A stretch of DNA of 64,000 nt from Cudoniella acicularis (lineage: Eukaryota > Ascomycota > Leotiomycetes > Helotiales > Helotiaceae): assembly GCA_013054445.1 (NCBI GenBank), contig JAAMPI010000110.1:1-64000 (forward strand). Reading direction: 5' to 3'. The notes beneath the pieces were generated by a model. It ran no database searches. It worked only from the letters and a program-made list of their open reading frames with translations, and was not told where the DNA came from. This document shows, piece by piece, positions 35,885 through 47,988 of the stretch. Made by a program: the position numbers and the translations under genes. Within the stretch, counting starts at the first letter, position 1. Each line of letters starts with the position of its first letter.

Positions 35885-36961
35885 TTCGAACGCTGCAATT
35901 GCCTTCACCGATTGTATACTTCCAGCCTATGAAAACGTCCGGATATGTTCAAACGTTCGCAGAGCCGATCTCGCAGCGACATTCTGCAACCGCCTTCTTG
36001 CACCCCCAACTCCACCATGCATGCATTCCAACCTTAACTCTCAATCCGGCAATGCTATTCAGTCGATCCGGCCAGAATAAAGTCGACTGAGCTCTATCTT
36101 GAAGTTTGAAACCTCGAGATAAGGTTAATAGTACGTACTGACCTTCTGACTTTTACCGCTCCCCTGATCTATCATCGCCTGATCCAACCCACTAGACCCC
36201 TCCCTTTTGCTTAACCGAAACCTTACCCACATAAAGTCACAATCTGCACAACGGCACATCCAACGCACGCACAACAGACCCCTCCGGATTGCTTCGGCAA
36301 TCGCATGCAAACAATCGTCATATGTTATCCCATGTCAAGCTGTCTCTTGCATCAGGTCTAGCCTTCTGTTGAAATCGGGTCATCCCATCCATACCATCCC
36401 AACCACGCGTACTTCTGCTGATAGCGGTGTGTCGAAACCCCGATCGTACCGTGGTTGGTGGCATGAGGAATTTTTTTTAATTTGATTTGATTCGACTTTG
36501 ACGGCGAGAAAGGTTTATGTAAAGCCTGCAAAAGAGGGCTGAGTCGATGCCGCTGAATGCGTGTCAGCACATATACGCATCGTTACTGTGCGCATCATTC
36601 GGATGTCGCGGGCGGTAGGTCTTATTTTTTGCGTGCGGTTTGTGGAATGCTGGTCTAAATGCAGCTGCACACGACACCACCACAAATCAGTTTAAGTATC
36701 CTGGGCTTCTCCCCATGACTCACTTTTCTCCCCTTCTGATTTTTTTCTAGAATTCACAATTATTTCCTTCTTATCTGTGGTAAGTCCGCCTCAAGTTTCA
36801 AAGACAAATATATCTTTTCGTCCTTTCTGAGGCAAACTGCTAGAGACATACACTGGATCACCACGAGCGATATAGTACGCCAAGAACGAGAATAAACACA
36901 GTCACGTGCCAGTTACTATATTCCATAATCCCATCACACAATCACCTCATACGATATCAAA
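35885..36961. other. Intergenic, 1.1 kb
   Basis: This lies between the methyltransferase and the small hypothetical gene. Short frames on both strands (for example 36207-36485 plus) contain no recognisable motif. A T-rich stretch precedes 36770. Nothing else is seen. Confidence 0.5.
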
Positions 36962-37423
36962 ATGCCGGCCTGGGGTTTGACGCACCGAGATGTGCATTAC
37001 CGCTCTATACCCACCAGGGTCACTAACATCAACAATAACAACACCAGCAACCGGAGCACGCCTTCTCCCATCGCCTCACCTAAACTCGTCTCTGTGAAGC
37101 CCGCAACCATCATTGACACTGCGGACGCGGAGCAATTGTTCTCGGCGAGAGAAACGGATGCGCAGTGTTGGGAGAGAATGCTGTCGCTGCAGCAGCAGTA
37201 TCATTGTTATAATTCGGCGCGGTTAGAGGCGGTTATTGAGGCGTTGGAGAGGGGGGTGAGGATTGAAGAGGTTCCTATTCGTGAGTTTATTTCTGGAAAT
37301 TGTAGTTGCTTGAAAAGAGAGGAGAGGCTAATCATGATTTTAGCGTCGAGATTGTGTTTAAATCTTCTGAATGAGAGTTTGAGGTCTTGGATCGAAGCTC
37401 ATCGGGAAGGTCTTGTCTGTTGA
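36962..37423 (+). CDS. Small hypothetical protein with one probable intron
   Basis: I do not recognise this protein. The unspliced frame gives 153 aa. A good 63-nt intron (37281 GTGAGT to 37343 TTTTAG) would leave 132 aa and join EEVPI to PSRLCLNLLNESLRSW. Because 63 is divisible by three and the intron has no stop, both forms are open. The N-terminal half is Asn/Ser/Thr-rich (NINNNNTSNRSTPSPIASP). The C-terminal half looks helical (CWERMLSLQQQYHCYNSARL, AVIEALERG). There is no signal peptide or membrane segment. The start is well placed after a CA-rich leader (ATATCAAAATG). Function is unknown; it precedes the NLR relic by 1.1 kb on the same strand, but no link is shown. Confidence 0.55.
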   Translation: MPAWGLTHRDVHYRSIPTRVTNINNNNTSNRSTPSPIASPKLVSVKPATIIDTADAEQLFSARETDAQCWERMLSLQQQYHCYNSARLEAVIEALERGVRIEEVPIREFISGNCSCLKREERLIMILASRLCLNLLNESLRSWIEAHREGLVC

Positions 37424-38548
37424 GCTGGGAGTGAATCGGGGCTCTGTGATGGAAGCGGTTGGGATGTATTCTGAGCGTTGCGAATGGTCAGAGGAAAAGT
37501 CTCTGTCGATCTTGCAATCCTAGTTTTCGCGTCACCGTAGCAAGCCTGCAAGAACGCCCAAGTTTCGAAGAGGAAGAGGAGATTCAGAAATCCTAGCCCC
37601 CTCTATTCCAGGGGCAGGATCGCCAGAGAAGAGAATTTGGAGCCAACACGGTGGCTTGGTTATTTCAGCACGGATTTAGCGTTGGCGTCTTGGAAGAGCA
37701 TGCACCTATTTCCTTTATCATTTTCCCCGTTTTGTTTTCACTGAATGCAATGCAAGTCTAGCATTTGGGGGTTCTTCGGGGGCAGTTGTTTGTTTACTTT
37801 GATGTTTTTTTATATACCCTCCTTTGCAGCGAGATTATATATCTTCGCAATAGCATTACTTTATAATTTGATGGAATTGTAATTCGATACATTATATGGT
37901 TTTGTGGGAGACACTTCAAAAGTTAGAGAATTTCTACCTAAGCTGGGGTGTAATGCTTAAATTTACTAAATCTTATATAAGCCTTGTACGTTTATGCTTT
38001 TGAAGTAGACTATTTATTATTCATTTATTTTGTTATTGTGAAGTGATTTTACATGGTTTTCGCTTAGATGATGCTGAATCATGGAGCGCAACTTCTGGGC
38101 ACAACTTTCACGAATCACAACGTAACGAACAGTTAAGTCTGAATTGAAAGAGAAGACTCTAGAAATCTTCGTACTCGAAAAATTCTTTTTCCTTTTTCTT
38201 CGTGGCGTACTATTAGTCGATGTAGTTGGTCAAAGACGCCTGTGGAGGCTCAGTCGTGGGTTTTACATCTATCTCAATATAAATAGATTTCCAACGAGCG
38301 CTTATCCATTTCATATTCTTGTAGAGACTCTGTGTCTTCCTCATATAGCGCTCGGAGTACAAAGCGATGGTTCTCCTTACGCCCTTATATGTGGCTCGGC
38401 GGCAGATGAAACAACCTTCGCTGATTTTCTTCAGTTAAGACATTCAGCCTCGTGTGAGGACTTCCGGTGAGGGGTATCATTCTATTCATCTCTTGTTAAT
38501 ACTAACCAGAACTTTTAGAACATACCATCGACTTCTCACAACGAAATC
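37424..38548. other. Intergenic, 1.1 kb, upstream of the NLR relic
   Basis: The left part is 3' flank with a T-rich stretch near 37740-37810. The middle (37840-38060) is AT-rich. The open frame at 38144-38470 has no recognisable content. No effector-like gene with an amyloid motif, which often neighbours fungal NLRs, was found here. Confidence 0.5.
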
Positions 38549-41500
38549 ATGTCCGGCGCCGAAGCTATCCTAGTTCTGGGGGTGATCTCGTCCATAATCT
38601 CGGTCGACGGAACTAAATAAGTCTACGACGCTGCAACGAACACACAAGGCCTCTCTAAAGCTTTCCGCGAGGTAGTCGCTCGACTTCCAATCTTGCAAAA
38701 CATTTTGGGTTCAGCAAAACGGCATATCGAGGCGGGAGATGTGGACGAAAATGCCTACAAGGCAGTGAAGACCGTTGTCGAAGGCTGTAAGAGAAGGCCG
38801 ACAAGCTAGAAAAGCTTTTTAGGAAAGTGATCCCCGCAGATGGAGCCTCCAGAATGGAGAAATATCTTTCAGCAGTGAGGACCTTGGGCAAGGGAAGCAG
38901 GGCGGAGATATTGATGAAAGGGGTGTTGGAGGATGTGCAGCTGCTGGCTATCAATAACGGGATGGCGACTGTGACGGACACGGAGCGGAAAGAGGTGGCG
39001 GAGGCTATTGAGGAAGTGGCGGCGTTGCCGCCTTCTGCACCAGAGAATGCGACTGAGGAAAGCGGTTTCACGGCGATTCATTCTAGTTCCGGTGCAATTA
39101 ACTAGGCTCATGGGGATCAGTTCAATAATCCAGGGAGTAGTCAGATTTATCAGGCACAGTCGATGGTCTTTGGTTCAAATGGTAAGTACTGAATGTAGCT
39201 AGGTGGTCTAGCTTCTATATTCGACCAATCCATTACCTGATCCTCTTCACCGTTGTCTGTTTGTGCTCAGGAGAAATAATGCTAAGGAATTCAATTTAAA
39301 TAGGCCCCAAATATGACGAAGCTCAGGCTTGCCTAAAGGCGCTCTTCCTAACCGACCCAAGGATCGATCGAGAGAAGCTTGTGCATGCGAAGGGAGCAAG
39401 AGTCAACGGGACATGCGAATGGATCAAGACTCACCCGCTTTTCGATGCTTGGTTTCGCTCGCAGTCACAATTGTTATGGCTGTCTGGTGGCCCTGGCAAA
39501 GGTAAAACTATGCTCTCGATCTTCCTTGTTGAAGAACTTGAGCGAATTGCAAAGTCTTCACAAAATGCGTTGTTATTGCAATACTTCTGCGATAACAAGG
39601 GCGAGAAGCGTAACACGGCTGTTGCGATTATCAGAGGTCTTCTTTTCTAACTTTTGCAAACAGAGTCGAAACTGTTTGATCATATGCTGCCAACCTTCAG
39701 GATCCGGGAATCTCCGTTTTCTGGTTCATCGTCTGAAATTCAAAAGGAGTCTTTGTTTAGTAATTCGTCATTCGAAACACTGTGGAGGATCTTTGAAAGT
39801 ATTATTCGTGATCCTGTGGTTGCTCGTGGACCGATATATTGCGTCCTGGATGGCCTTGATGAATGCGACGAAGCTTCGTTGTTGAAGCTCTTCACGAAAT
39901 TCAGGATTCTGTTCTCGAGGGAATTTGACACATCTTCAGCCAGCCATCTCAACTTGATTGTGGTCAGCCGTGATCGTCCGGAGTTCATACCGGATGTACT
40001 GTCGAGTTTCCTTCGTATACGCCTAGACCGGGATGCAGATAGCGAAGTCAACAATGATATCCACCGTTTTATAGAGGTCAAGGTGGAAGAACTCGCTGCA
40101 TTCAGACAATATCCAACGCATGTACGTACACATGTGAGAAGGGTTTTCCACGACCGAGCGCAAGGCACATTCCTCTGGGTAGGGCTCGTAACCCAAGCGT
40201 TGAAGAAATACAGAGCGAGCGAAGTAGAAGCCACTTTGGAATTTTTCCCATCTGGGTTGGACGAGTTGTATGCCCGGATGCTTCTTCAGGTTGATGCTCA
40301 TCGAAGAGAAACTGCTGCGAAGATCCTGCTCTGGGTTACCATGGCTGTTCGTCCCTTGACGCTCGCCGAATTGAGTGTTGCTGTTGACATCAAACCTGCT
40401 ACTGGCTTTACTTGCGAAGAAATGCTGAGTGATCAAGTATCCGACTGCGGATATCTCCTGACGATAAAAAATGACGAGGTTGGCTTCATTCATCAGTCAG
40501 CAAAAGATTACCTTCTGCGAAAAACATGTGACCCAAACCCCAAGCTAGAGGATTTCTGCGTCAGAGAAGACGTAGCGAATCTGGTGATTGCACGAAAACG
40601 TTTCTACTATCTGCAAAATGGTTCTGTTGCAGGTGGCAAAATCGATCTAGCGAAAAGGGCTACTTCTAAAGATATTGCACGCTTGAAAGACTACCCATTT
40701 CTTTCATATGCGGCAATATATTGGCCGGAACATGCACGATCCCTTGCTCATTCGGAAGATATCTTTGATCTACCACTTCCTTTCTATACAAAAAAGTGTC
40801 CAGTTCGGGAATCATGAATGAACACATATAGGGTTGCGATTGTGAAACAACATGGCTTCTTTTTTGAGTATGGACGCTACGATCGAGAGGGTTCTTTACC
40901 GCTATTGCATTTTGCCTCGTTTTTTTGGTATGCTGCTACTTGTTGAGAATCTTGTTCATTATAATAGAAGTAAGGGCTTGATAGATAACTTAACCCGTTC
41001 GCACTATGTGAATAAAAAGGTATGAATATGGGCAAATGGCGATAATATATGCAGCTGGAAGCGGGTATGAGATTATTGTGCGGCTGCTTCTAGAGATGGG
41101 TGCCAACATTAAGGATGGGAAAGTACTCGAATATGCGGCTAGAAACAGACACGAAGACATTGCCCGGCTATTAGTAGAAAAAGGGGATGATTTTGAATCG
41201 CACACGAATGCCATGTTGCAGGCGGCTCGAAGTGGGAACAAGGTCACTGTGCAGCTGCTTCTAGAGAAGGGAGTCAACGTCGACGTGACAACCTGGTCGA
41301 AAACTGCGACTATGTTATGCCGCTTCCGAAGGGCACGAGACCATGGTGCGGTTGCTACTAGAGAACGGGGCCAATATTAAGGCGGAGAATAATCAGAACG
41401 CGCTAGCCGAGGCGGCTGGTAGGGGGTACGAGGCCATCGTGCGGCTACTGTTGGAGAAGGGGGCTGACGTTAATGTAGAGGACTTTAAAAATCGGACGCC

Positions 41501-41570
41501 GTTGGTGTTAGGGAACATTTCCGGTCACAAGGCTATCGAGAAACTATTACGAGAAAAGGGGGCAAAGTAG
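38549..41570 (+). pseudogene. SesA-NACHT-ankyrin STAND (NLR-like) gene, heavily disrupted
   Basis: Fungal NLR-like receptors use a NACHT NTPase switch with a sensor repeat domain and a death-fold or SesA-type N-terminus in non-self recognition. From 38549: SesA-type domain (MSGAEAILVLGVISSIISVD ... VYDAATNTQGLSKAFREV, then FRKVIPADGASRMEKYL). After an intron beginning about 39180 comes the NACHT domain with Walker A LSGGPGKGKT and Walker B IYCVLDGLDECD. A helical region follows (GFIHQSAKDYLLRKTC), then at least five ankyrin units (for example ALAEAAGRGYEAIVRLLLEK). Lesions: TAA 38618; one base lost near 38789; TAG 39103; TAA 39648; TGA 40815; extra T at 40920-40926; extra A at 41014-41018; extra base near 41310. 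The domain order is clear, but no intact reading exists. Three stops fit CAR-to-TAR. Confidence 0.85.
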
Positions 41571-44500
41571 CTTATCCTTATAGAGAGTATAAACTTTAAT
41601 ATCTGAACAATAATGAAATTCAGCGTTATAAGACCGTTTTGGGGTCAGATATTATCATCTCACACCGTCGTAATAACGCCATCATTATAAAATACTTGGG
41701 GGAAACACTAATTTGAAGTGTTGTCGCTCTAGAATGATTTCATCGCGCTTAAAATTCTAAACATTATTTTATAATCAAATATTTAAACGACGGCACTGTT
41801 GAAGCTGTAACTCTATCATTAAATCTCATCCCGGAAGAGTCTCACCCCGTAAATCAATATGTTTATCGGATTTATTGCCTCTGTCTTCGGAAGTATAAAA
41901 ATGTTCCACATCTTTCAGGCCATCTTAAAACTGGACGACCCAATGGAGGTATTCTTGGCGCCAGGATTAGAGTCGCACGTGCCAAACTTTAAAAGTCTTT
42001 GATATCTGCTCCTTTCAAAGTGTCCATGCTTTCCATGCATGAAGCACAGACCAAGTGAGAGTGCGACTTGCAACGAAACTTCTAGCCTTTCCGTGGAGTT
42101 TTAGTCACCAACTCGTAGATGAGGTAATAGTTCCATGCCGGTCGACGAAAACAGAAATGGGCCACAAATGCGAATGGCAGCTGCGAGGCACGACTTTTTT
42201 GATGAGAGTAACGAATGATTGATGCACTAATCTTTCATAAAAAGTTCCAGTTTTGAGTTCCTGGATGTATGAAATAACATTATAAAGGGCAGCCCATTGG
42301 GACATAATTCTTTTCAACGTAGCAAAGCCACTTGATAAATGCTGAAAGCGAGAGTTCTCCACTTGAAAGAGAAAGTACAAAACCCGAAAGCACTGCGCAG
42401 CGCCTCAAATGCCCTTCAACAACTACTGAGGTAGTAGATTAAATTTCGCAACAATGATATAAAACACTAAGTATAATAAAACAATGAAATATTTACACTT
42501 GTCACTGTATGGTAGAAATCACCAAAGGAAGAATAATCCTCTGAATGTCACTGACATCGGGCAGAGATAAACCTTTAGACTTATGAAATGTCGGTAAAAA
42601 GCACCATTGCCTACACTTGTGTCAGTATTTTGATAAGACATCTTGAATGGCTGCAAAAAGATTGTGTCCTCATTTGGGACGCGCGCTCACTCCCATTTCC
42701 AGGACCACCAAGCTGAATCCTTATACCGCGAGATCATTCAGATAAGAAATGTATCGAAAGTATCGTGAAGATAAGCCATGGCAAGGAAATCCTAGTTCTT
42801 TTCAATGAGATTGCCGGTTGTGTATGTCTGATCTCGACGCCACGATCGGAACCCGTCGATCCCAGCTAGAAACTGATCCGGCAGCTTGGATATGGGGACG
42901 CTTGGCCAAGACATTGCATAAGACGAAATAAGGATAAGACTGCCGACATCTTAAAAAGCAAAATGTCACTGGGGGTCCCAGGCCGGGGACCAAAACAGGA
43001 GTTGTGGCAACCTTGACCTCTAAGTTCAGCAGCCGAATACAGAAAGGAGGCCACCACGGACTGATACAACCCCTATCCAGGAGTTGTTTTTGAATCGAAC
43101 AAAGAGCCAACAGCCACGCGATGAGGCTGAAATTCTGTACTAAGACCTAGGTTACCGCCACAGATTGTTTGTTTTTCGCCTTGGAGATGGACATTAATTA
43201 GCGAGCACTCAGCATATTAAAATCGCTATCTGAACTCAGGAGGTAAGCTGGGTGTCTCGTTGGGCTCGCATCCAGCTGGCGAGAACATGTAGTCGTCATC
43301 ATGGGGCCATTCCAGGTATCTGGGAGTGTACAATAGGTAACGTATACGAGCTGTTGATTTGTGTTAGCTAGGCCGGCCCACGCGCCTAGCGGCTAGAGGT
43401 AAACATTGAGGCTGGGCCGTGAAATTCTTCAAGGGGTAATATCCTAAATAGCAGTGAATCGAGCGCTGCGTCGTCTCTTTGGTATCGCACGATAGCGTTC
43501 GGTGGTGCGGGAGGAATGGTGTTAGAGGTATGCTTGATTTCGATTTCGAAACGAAAAGGAGATGCAAATGCCAAGTGCCAAGTGTGCTCTTAAGTCCCGA
43601 TCTGCTGGGTGGAAACCCGGCGGCGGAAGAGTGCACGGTTGCGGCGCCCGCCCCGGCTCTATCTTCTTGGCATCGGCTTGGCAGAAACATGCACGGTCTC
43701 GAAAAAGCTTGTTCAAGCCTTTCAGCCCAAGTCCAACATGCTTTCATCCTTGGCAGCATCACCCTGAGATCTGCCAAATCGACGAGGATGAAGCTATTCC
43801 AAGCCAGGGCTTTGCTTGAGTACATCATTGACTGTCGATGTCGATGCTTGAAACCGATCTACGGGCCGAGCCACGAATCCACGATTCTGCAGGCGTGAAA
43901 ATCTTCCTTCTCTCTCGTGCTGGGGGCACATTGCAGCCTTTCCTCTGAACGTTACTCGACCTGTCACTTGAAGATATCGTCCCAGGTGAGGAGTCCTGCC
44001 AGTCGCCGCAGGGAACGGCTTGTTGCTCTGGTTTGGATGTGCCTTGGCAGCGGGTCATTGCATCTCTGCATACACCACATCGACATGTTGAGAACATCCT
44101 GATTCCTGGCTTGTGTCACCCGACTACCCGCGAATCTCATAGCTTCATCTGACCTCCCAGAGCTTTGAGGGGTGTGTCTGGCGCCATCAGCCGAGCAATC
44201 CCTAATGGCCAGCCCTGGAGCCTGGAGCTTGGAATTTGGAAGTGGCAGAGATAAGGACAAATGAGATGTCGAAACCACACCAATAGAGCCATATGGTCTC
44301 TTGCCCTGCAATACGATAGGAATGGCTAAGTGTCCAAAATCCCCTGCCGCTGAGATAGCTTCATTTAATCAAGCTTCTCTAGGTTTCGATCTTGTACAGT
44401 GTCACAATGTTACAGTCTCCCATGGAACCATGCCTCGAGCGCCGCTAATGCACACCCGAGGGGTAGAGGTACAACATCGACTGGCAGCAATCGATGAATG

Positions 44501-45864
44501 GAAAGCCGTACGACCTTGGGAGATTGCCCACCTTGACCCGATCCCAGATCCGAACCCGTTGAAGCCGGCCCGGTCAAGGTAGATCCGTTTACGCAGCTTC
44601 ATTCTGTTCCGACGTCCTCCTAGTCGTGGCTGTGCTTTTCTCTACCCCTCTGGAGTCTGGAAGTATGCGACTTGCACCTGGCACCTGGTTCCTTATGACA
44701 CCGTGCACTTGAGCAATGGCAAGCTGTTCAGCTGTCACTGACCCCTATCACGATTACTGAGCTAGGGGATGCGCCTCAAACAGGCCAGCTCATATCCACT
44801 CAGATATTACCTTTGCTTGAATTGTTTCTATGATACAGACTGAATCACTCAATAAGAGAAGAATGCCAAAAGCGGACTACGATAGTTGCACAGTCCCGTG
44901 CGTACAACATGCTATTGAATGACAGGCGGAGAATAGATCTTTCCTAGCCATTGTACACGACCAGGGCAAATGCAACGAGGTAGCCACGAATTATACAAAA
45001 CACAACGAGAACTGCGATACCTCGCTCCATGTCGAAAGCCGCTGGGCCGCCTCGTGGCAGACCCCTGTTCAGCGAATGAGTCTGGTGAATGCAAGTTGTC
45101 GTGAACGCCGCCCTCCGATATGGTTTGCAGTCGGTTGCCTCGTACTGCTTGAACTGATTCTTTGATAGGCTCGAATGCCCCATTCCACACCAGACAAGCT
45201 TTTCTCAGCTCTTCCGAGGGTGCCGATCAGAAAATCGCCAGATATCCCAAAAGAAAGCCCAGCTGTTTGCCCTGATATGCTTGAAATTTATGCATTCGTC
45301 AGAGCCCGCTGTAAATCGCCCCGACTACTAGACTGATAAACATCCCGCGGCCGCCGAGCGTCTAGATTGCAAGGATAGCGATAAAGGCTTGCTTGCTTTT
45401 TCCTGTGGGCTCGCGCCGAATCACTGTCAACCACCTCTAGTCTCCAAAGGCGCAGAACACCACCCAACAGGGCCAACACAAACAGTGCCCATCCCCAGCG
45501 CATTTGCCCCAGAGACACGGCGTTCAACTCTGAGTCCCTTTCGGCCATAACTCCAGCTGCAGACTGCAGACTGCAGTGCTTCAAGCTTGGCCAACCCCAG
45601 ACTCCCAGAGTCTTTGCGTGGACCTCCCTAGGGCCCTGTTATTCACCCACCATCGCGCTTCTCCTGGCGACTGCGCACGAGATTATTGGTTGTCCGTCCA
45701 GGTCTTGCTCACTTTAATATCGCATCCCACGCTCTTCGCAACACCCCTCCCTCCCCCTCAAGACGACCGCCGTCGGTGGCGCTTATCTTTGATTCCCAGG
45801 GCCACCAATCCCGCCTGTCTCTCCACTCTATTCCTGGCCAGTAGGAGCGGGGCGATCCTCCAAC
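41571..45864. other. 4.3-kb gene desert
   Basis: No frame in this interval shows a recognisable domain, consistent splice pattern or conserved motif. The best open frames (42105-42380 minus, 43479-43898 plus, 44301-44582 plus, 45288-45584 minus) overlap antisense frames of similar length and read as low-information sequence. The base composition is balanced from about 43 kb on. A short tandem CTGCAGA repeat lies at 45556-45575. The right half is probably the long regulatory and 5'UTR region of the pseudokinase gene. Non-coding transcripts cannot be excluded. Confidence 0.5.
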
Positions 45865-47988
45865 ATGGACTATCGCCGGACCTCCCTGGTTCTAAACCGA
45901 CGACAACAGTCCACCACAAATTCTCATATATATGCAAGCTTCGCAGGCGCTGGTGCGACTCGAAATACTAATGGAATTCTACCCGAATCTTCTACAATGT
46001 GGTGGGATGAGGAACGAATCGAAGCTACTGTCACGCGCCAATTTGTCGAGTCAAATCTACGACCAGACGAACGATTGCGATTGGATGAGCCTTTGGGATT
46101 CGGCGATGGCTTGACGGACGACTCTTATATGGAATGGATCGATTCGAAGGCGAAACGAATATTTCTCATTCTAGTCGACCTTGGTGTGCCCGATCAAATA
46201 TTTGGCGTTATTGACGATTCTTGGGATGATGAAGACTTGCCAATTCCGTTCGACCAGGTTGAGAGACTCCGGTTAACATACGAGAGAGATGAACGTCTGG
46301 AGAAACATTTTTTTCAACGCCAATTCATCTACTTGCTGAGGACCATCCAGAAAGGAGAGCAACTCTATTACGATGAGGAGGAAGTTGTCCCGCTTGAGCT
46401 GGCGGAAAAACGCCCTGTTGGAGCTGTAGCAGGGCTCACACAAAGCAATATCGATAAAGTTCATCTACCCGGACGACCAGACGATGTTTTTCTGCGCCGA
46501 CGGATACCATTGGGAATTTCGCCGGGTTGCATGCCAAAGGAAGAATTTCTTTCTGGCGTTGAGGCCATGAAAGCCATCGAGCACGACCACTTAACATCTC
46601 TCTGGGCTTCCTACATTCACCAAGATTACGGTTATCTTCTCCTTACACCTGCGAATGACAGCAGTTTAAAGTCATTTTTGACTGTAACTCCTCAATCCTT
46701 CAAGATCCTCCCAAAGCAAGACCGACGAATTATGCTTCTCAATTGGCTACATTGCCTTGCCGATGCTCTCTCGTTTCTCCATAACCAAAACCTATCCCAT
46801 GGCAACATACGACCTTCTACCGTCATGTTGAGTGATGATAATCACATCTTCCTGGGCGACTGTGGTATTTTTCCAGCATCCTCTCTCACTGGCGAAAAGC
46901 AGAGATTTGATAAGGAAACATACGACTACTCGGCACCAGAAAAAGCTCCGCGTCCTCCGGCACCTGCACCAATCTACCTCCCAAATGCCCGACCTACTGT
47001 CCGAGCCACAGCTCGAAGAGCAACAGGGCCCAGCCACACATCCTTGTACTCGACTACTACCTCCCACACGAATTCTGCCTCGTTTGACGGCGCCTCGATA
47101 CATACTTCTTCAACTGGATCAAATTCATCAAGTGCGCCATCAAGATTGAACTCAGGTTCAAAAAACGATCCACAAAAGGCTGATGTCTTTTCTTTGGGCA
47201 CTATATTTCTTGAAATCCTAACCTTTCTTCTCAAACGTGCGTCGCGCAATTTCGCCTCGCATCGTTCATGCAAAAACAAAACTCCTGGTCGTGGGGGCGG
47301 ATTGCCCGACTCTTCTTTTCACAAAAATTTAGGACAGGTAGACAGCTGGATGAAGCTCCTCGCAAAGGATGCTACCAAGAAGGAAGACAAGATATTTAGA
47401 GGCATCAGCCCTATCTTGGCAATTGTGCTTGAAATGCTATCCTCGCACCCTGAAAATCGACCCACGGCGGGAGAGGTTCAAAAACGTCTGTATAATATTC
47501 TATCCGAAAATAGCGGGTTGGGCAAGCTGCCAAACGGTTCGCCATCAGAATGTCGAGGTAGAATTCATTGCGAGACACGCGATCCTGAACAGAAAGATTG
47601 GACTGTTGACTGGGAGGCGGAACGGCTTGCATCACAAAGAAGAGCGGCGGCGGCGTGTGCGTCGGTTGCTCCCATCAGCACCCTAAGCGGCAATATCGAA
47701 AGCGAGGCGACCGTGATTTATGGCGTGGAGAGAATCTCAATATCAATGCCTCCGCCACCCATGACAAAAGGACGAACAAACGAGGGCGACAGGATGAGCA
47801 TTGCCACCAAGACGAGCCGGAGCAGCGAGGGAAAAAGCAGATCTGGCAGTGGAAGTTTGGGTGGGAGCGGAAAAGTTAAGCCGAAGGCGAAGCCGTGGCA
47901 GGCTCCTGTTTATGCAGGTAAGATTTCTTCACTCATAATTTTACTAATACATAAAACTGACTTTGCGATAGAAATGACTTGGGGATAA
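45865..47988 (+). CDS. Fungal protein kinase-like protein, probable pseudokinase
   Basis: The frame starts at 45865. A 54-nt intron (47918-47971) before the last 17 bases gives 689 aa ending VYAEMTWG. The first 200 residues are a fungus-specific region (FLILVDLGVPDQIFGVIDDS). The kinase fold follows: VFLRRRIPLG at the usual Lys strand, LLNWLHCLADALSFLHNQNL, then LSHGNIRPSTVML in place of HRDxxxxN, FLGDCG in place of DFG, YSAPEK for APE, and ADVFSLGTIFLEILTFLLKR. The catalytic Asp of HRD is Gly, so phosphotransfer is unlikely although the metal-binding Asp is kept. An 80-residue Ser/Thr-rich insert separates APE from the F helix. The C-terminus is basic and Ser/Gly-rich. The role is probably scaffolding or regulatory; that is inference. 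Confidence 0.8.
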   Translation: MDYRRTSLVLNRRQQSTTNSHIYASFAGAGATRNTNGILPESSTMWWDEERIEATVTRQFVESNLRPDERLRLDEPLGFGDGLTDDSYMEWIDSKAKRIFLILVDLGVPDQIFGVIDDSWDDEDLPIPFDQVERLRLTYERDERLEKHFFQRQFIYLLRTIQKGEQLYYDEEEVVPLELAEKRPVGAVAGLTQSNIDKVHLPGRPDDVFLRRRIPLGISPGCMPKEEFLSGVEAMKAIEHDHLTSLWASYIHQDYGYLLLTPANDSSLKSFLTVTPQSFKILPKQDRRIMLLNWLHCLADALSFLHNQNLSHGNIRPSTVMLSDDNHIFLGDCGIFPASSLTGEKQRFDKETYDYSAPEKAPRPPAPAPIYLPNARPTVRATARRATGPSHTSLYSTTTSHTNSASFDGASIHTSSTGSNSSSAPSRLNSGSKNDPQKADVFSLGTIFLEILTFLLKRASRNFASHRSCKNKTPGRGGGLPDSSFHKNLGQVDSWMKLLAKDATKKEDKIFRGISPILAIVLEMLSSHPENRPTAGEVQKRLYNILSENSGLGKLPNGSPSECRGRIHCETRDPEQKDWTVDWEAERLASQRRAAAACASVAPISTLSGNIESEATVIYGVERISISMPPPPMTKGRTNEGDRMSIATKTSRSSEGKSRSGSGSLGGSGKVKPKAKPWQAPVYAGKISSLIILLIHKTDFAIEMTWG

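Noticed and set aside
42105..42380. 91-codon minus-strand frame in the gene desert
   Set aside because: It has no recognisable content and no splice partners; chance length for this composition.
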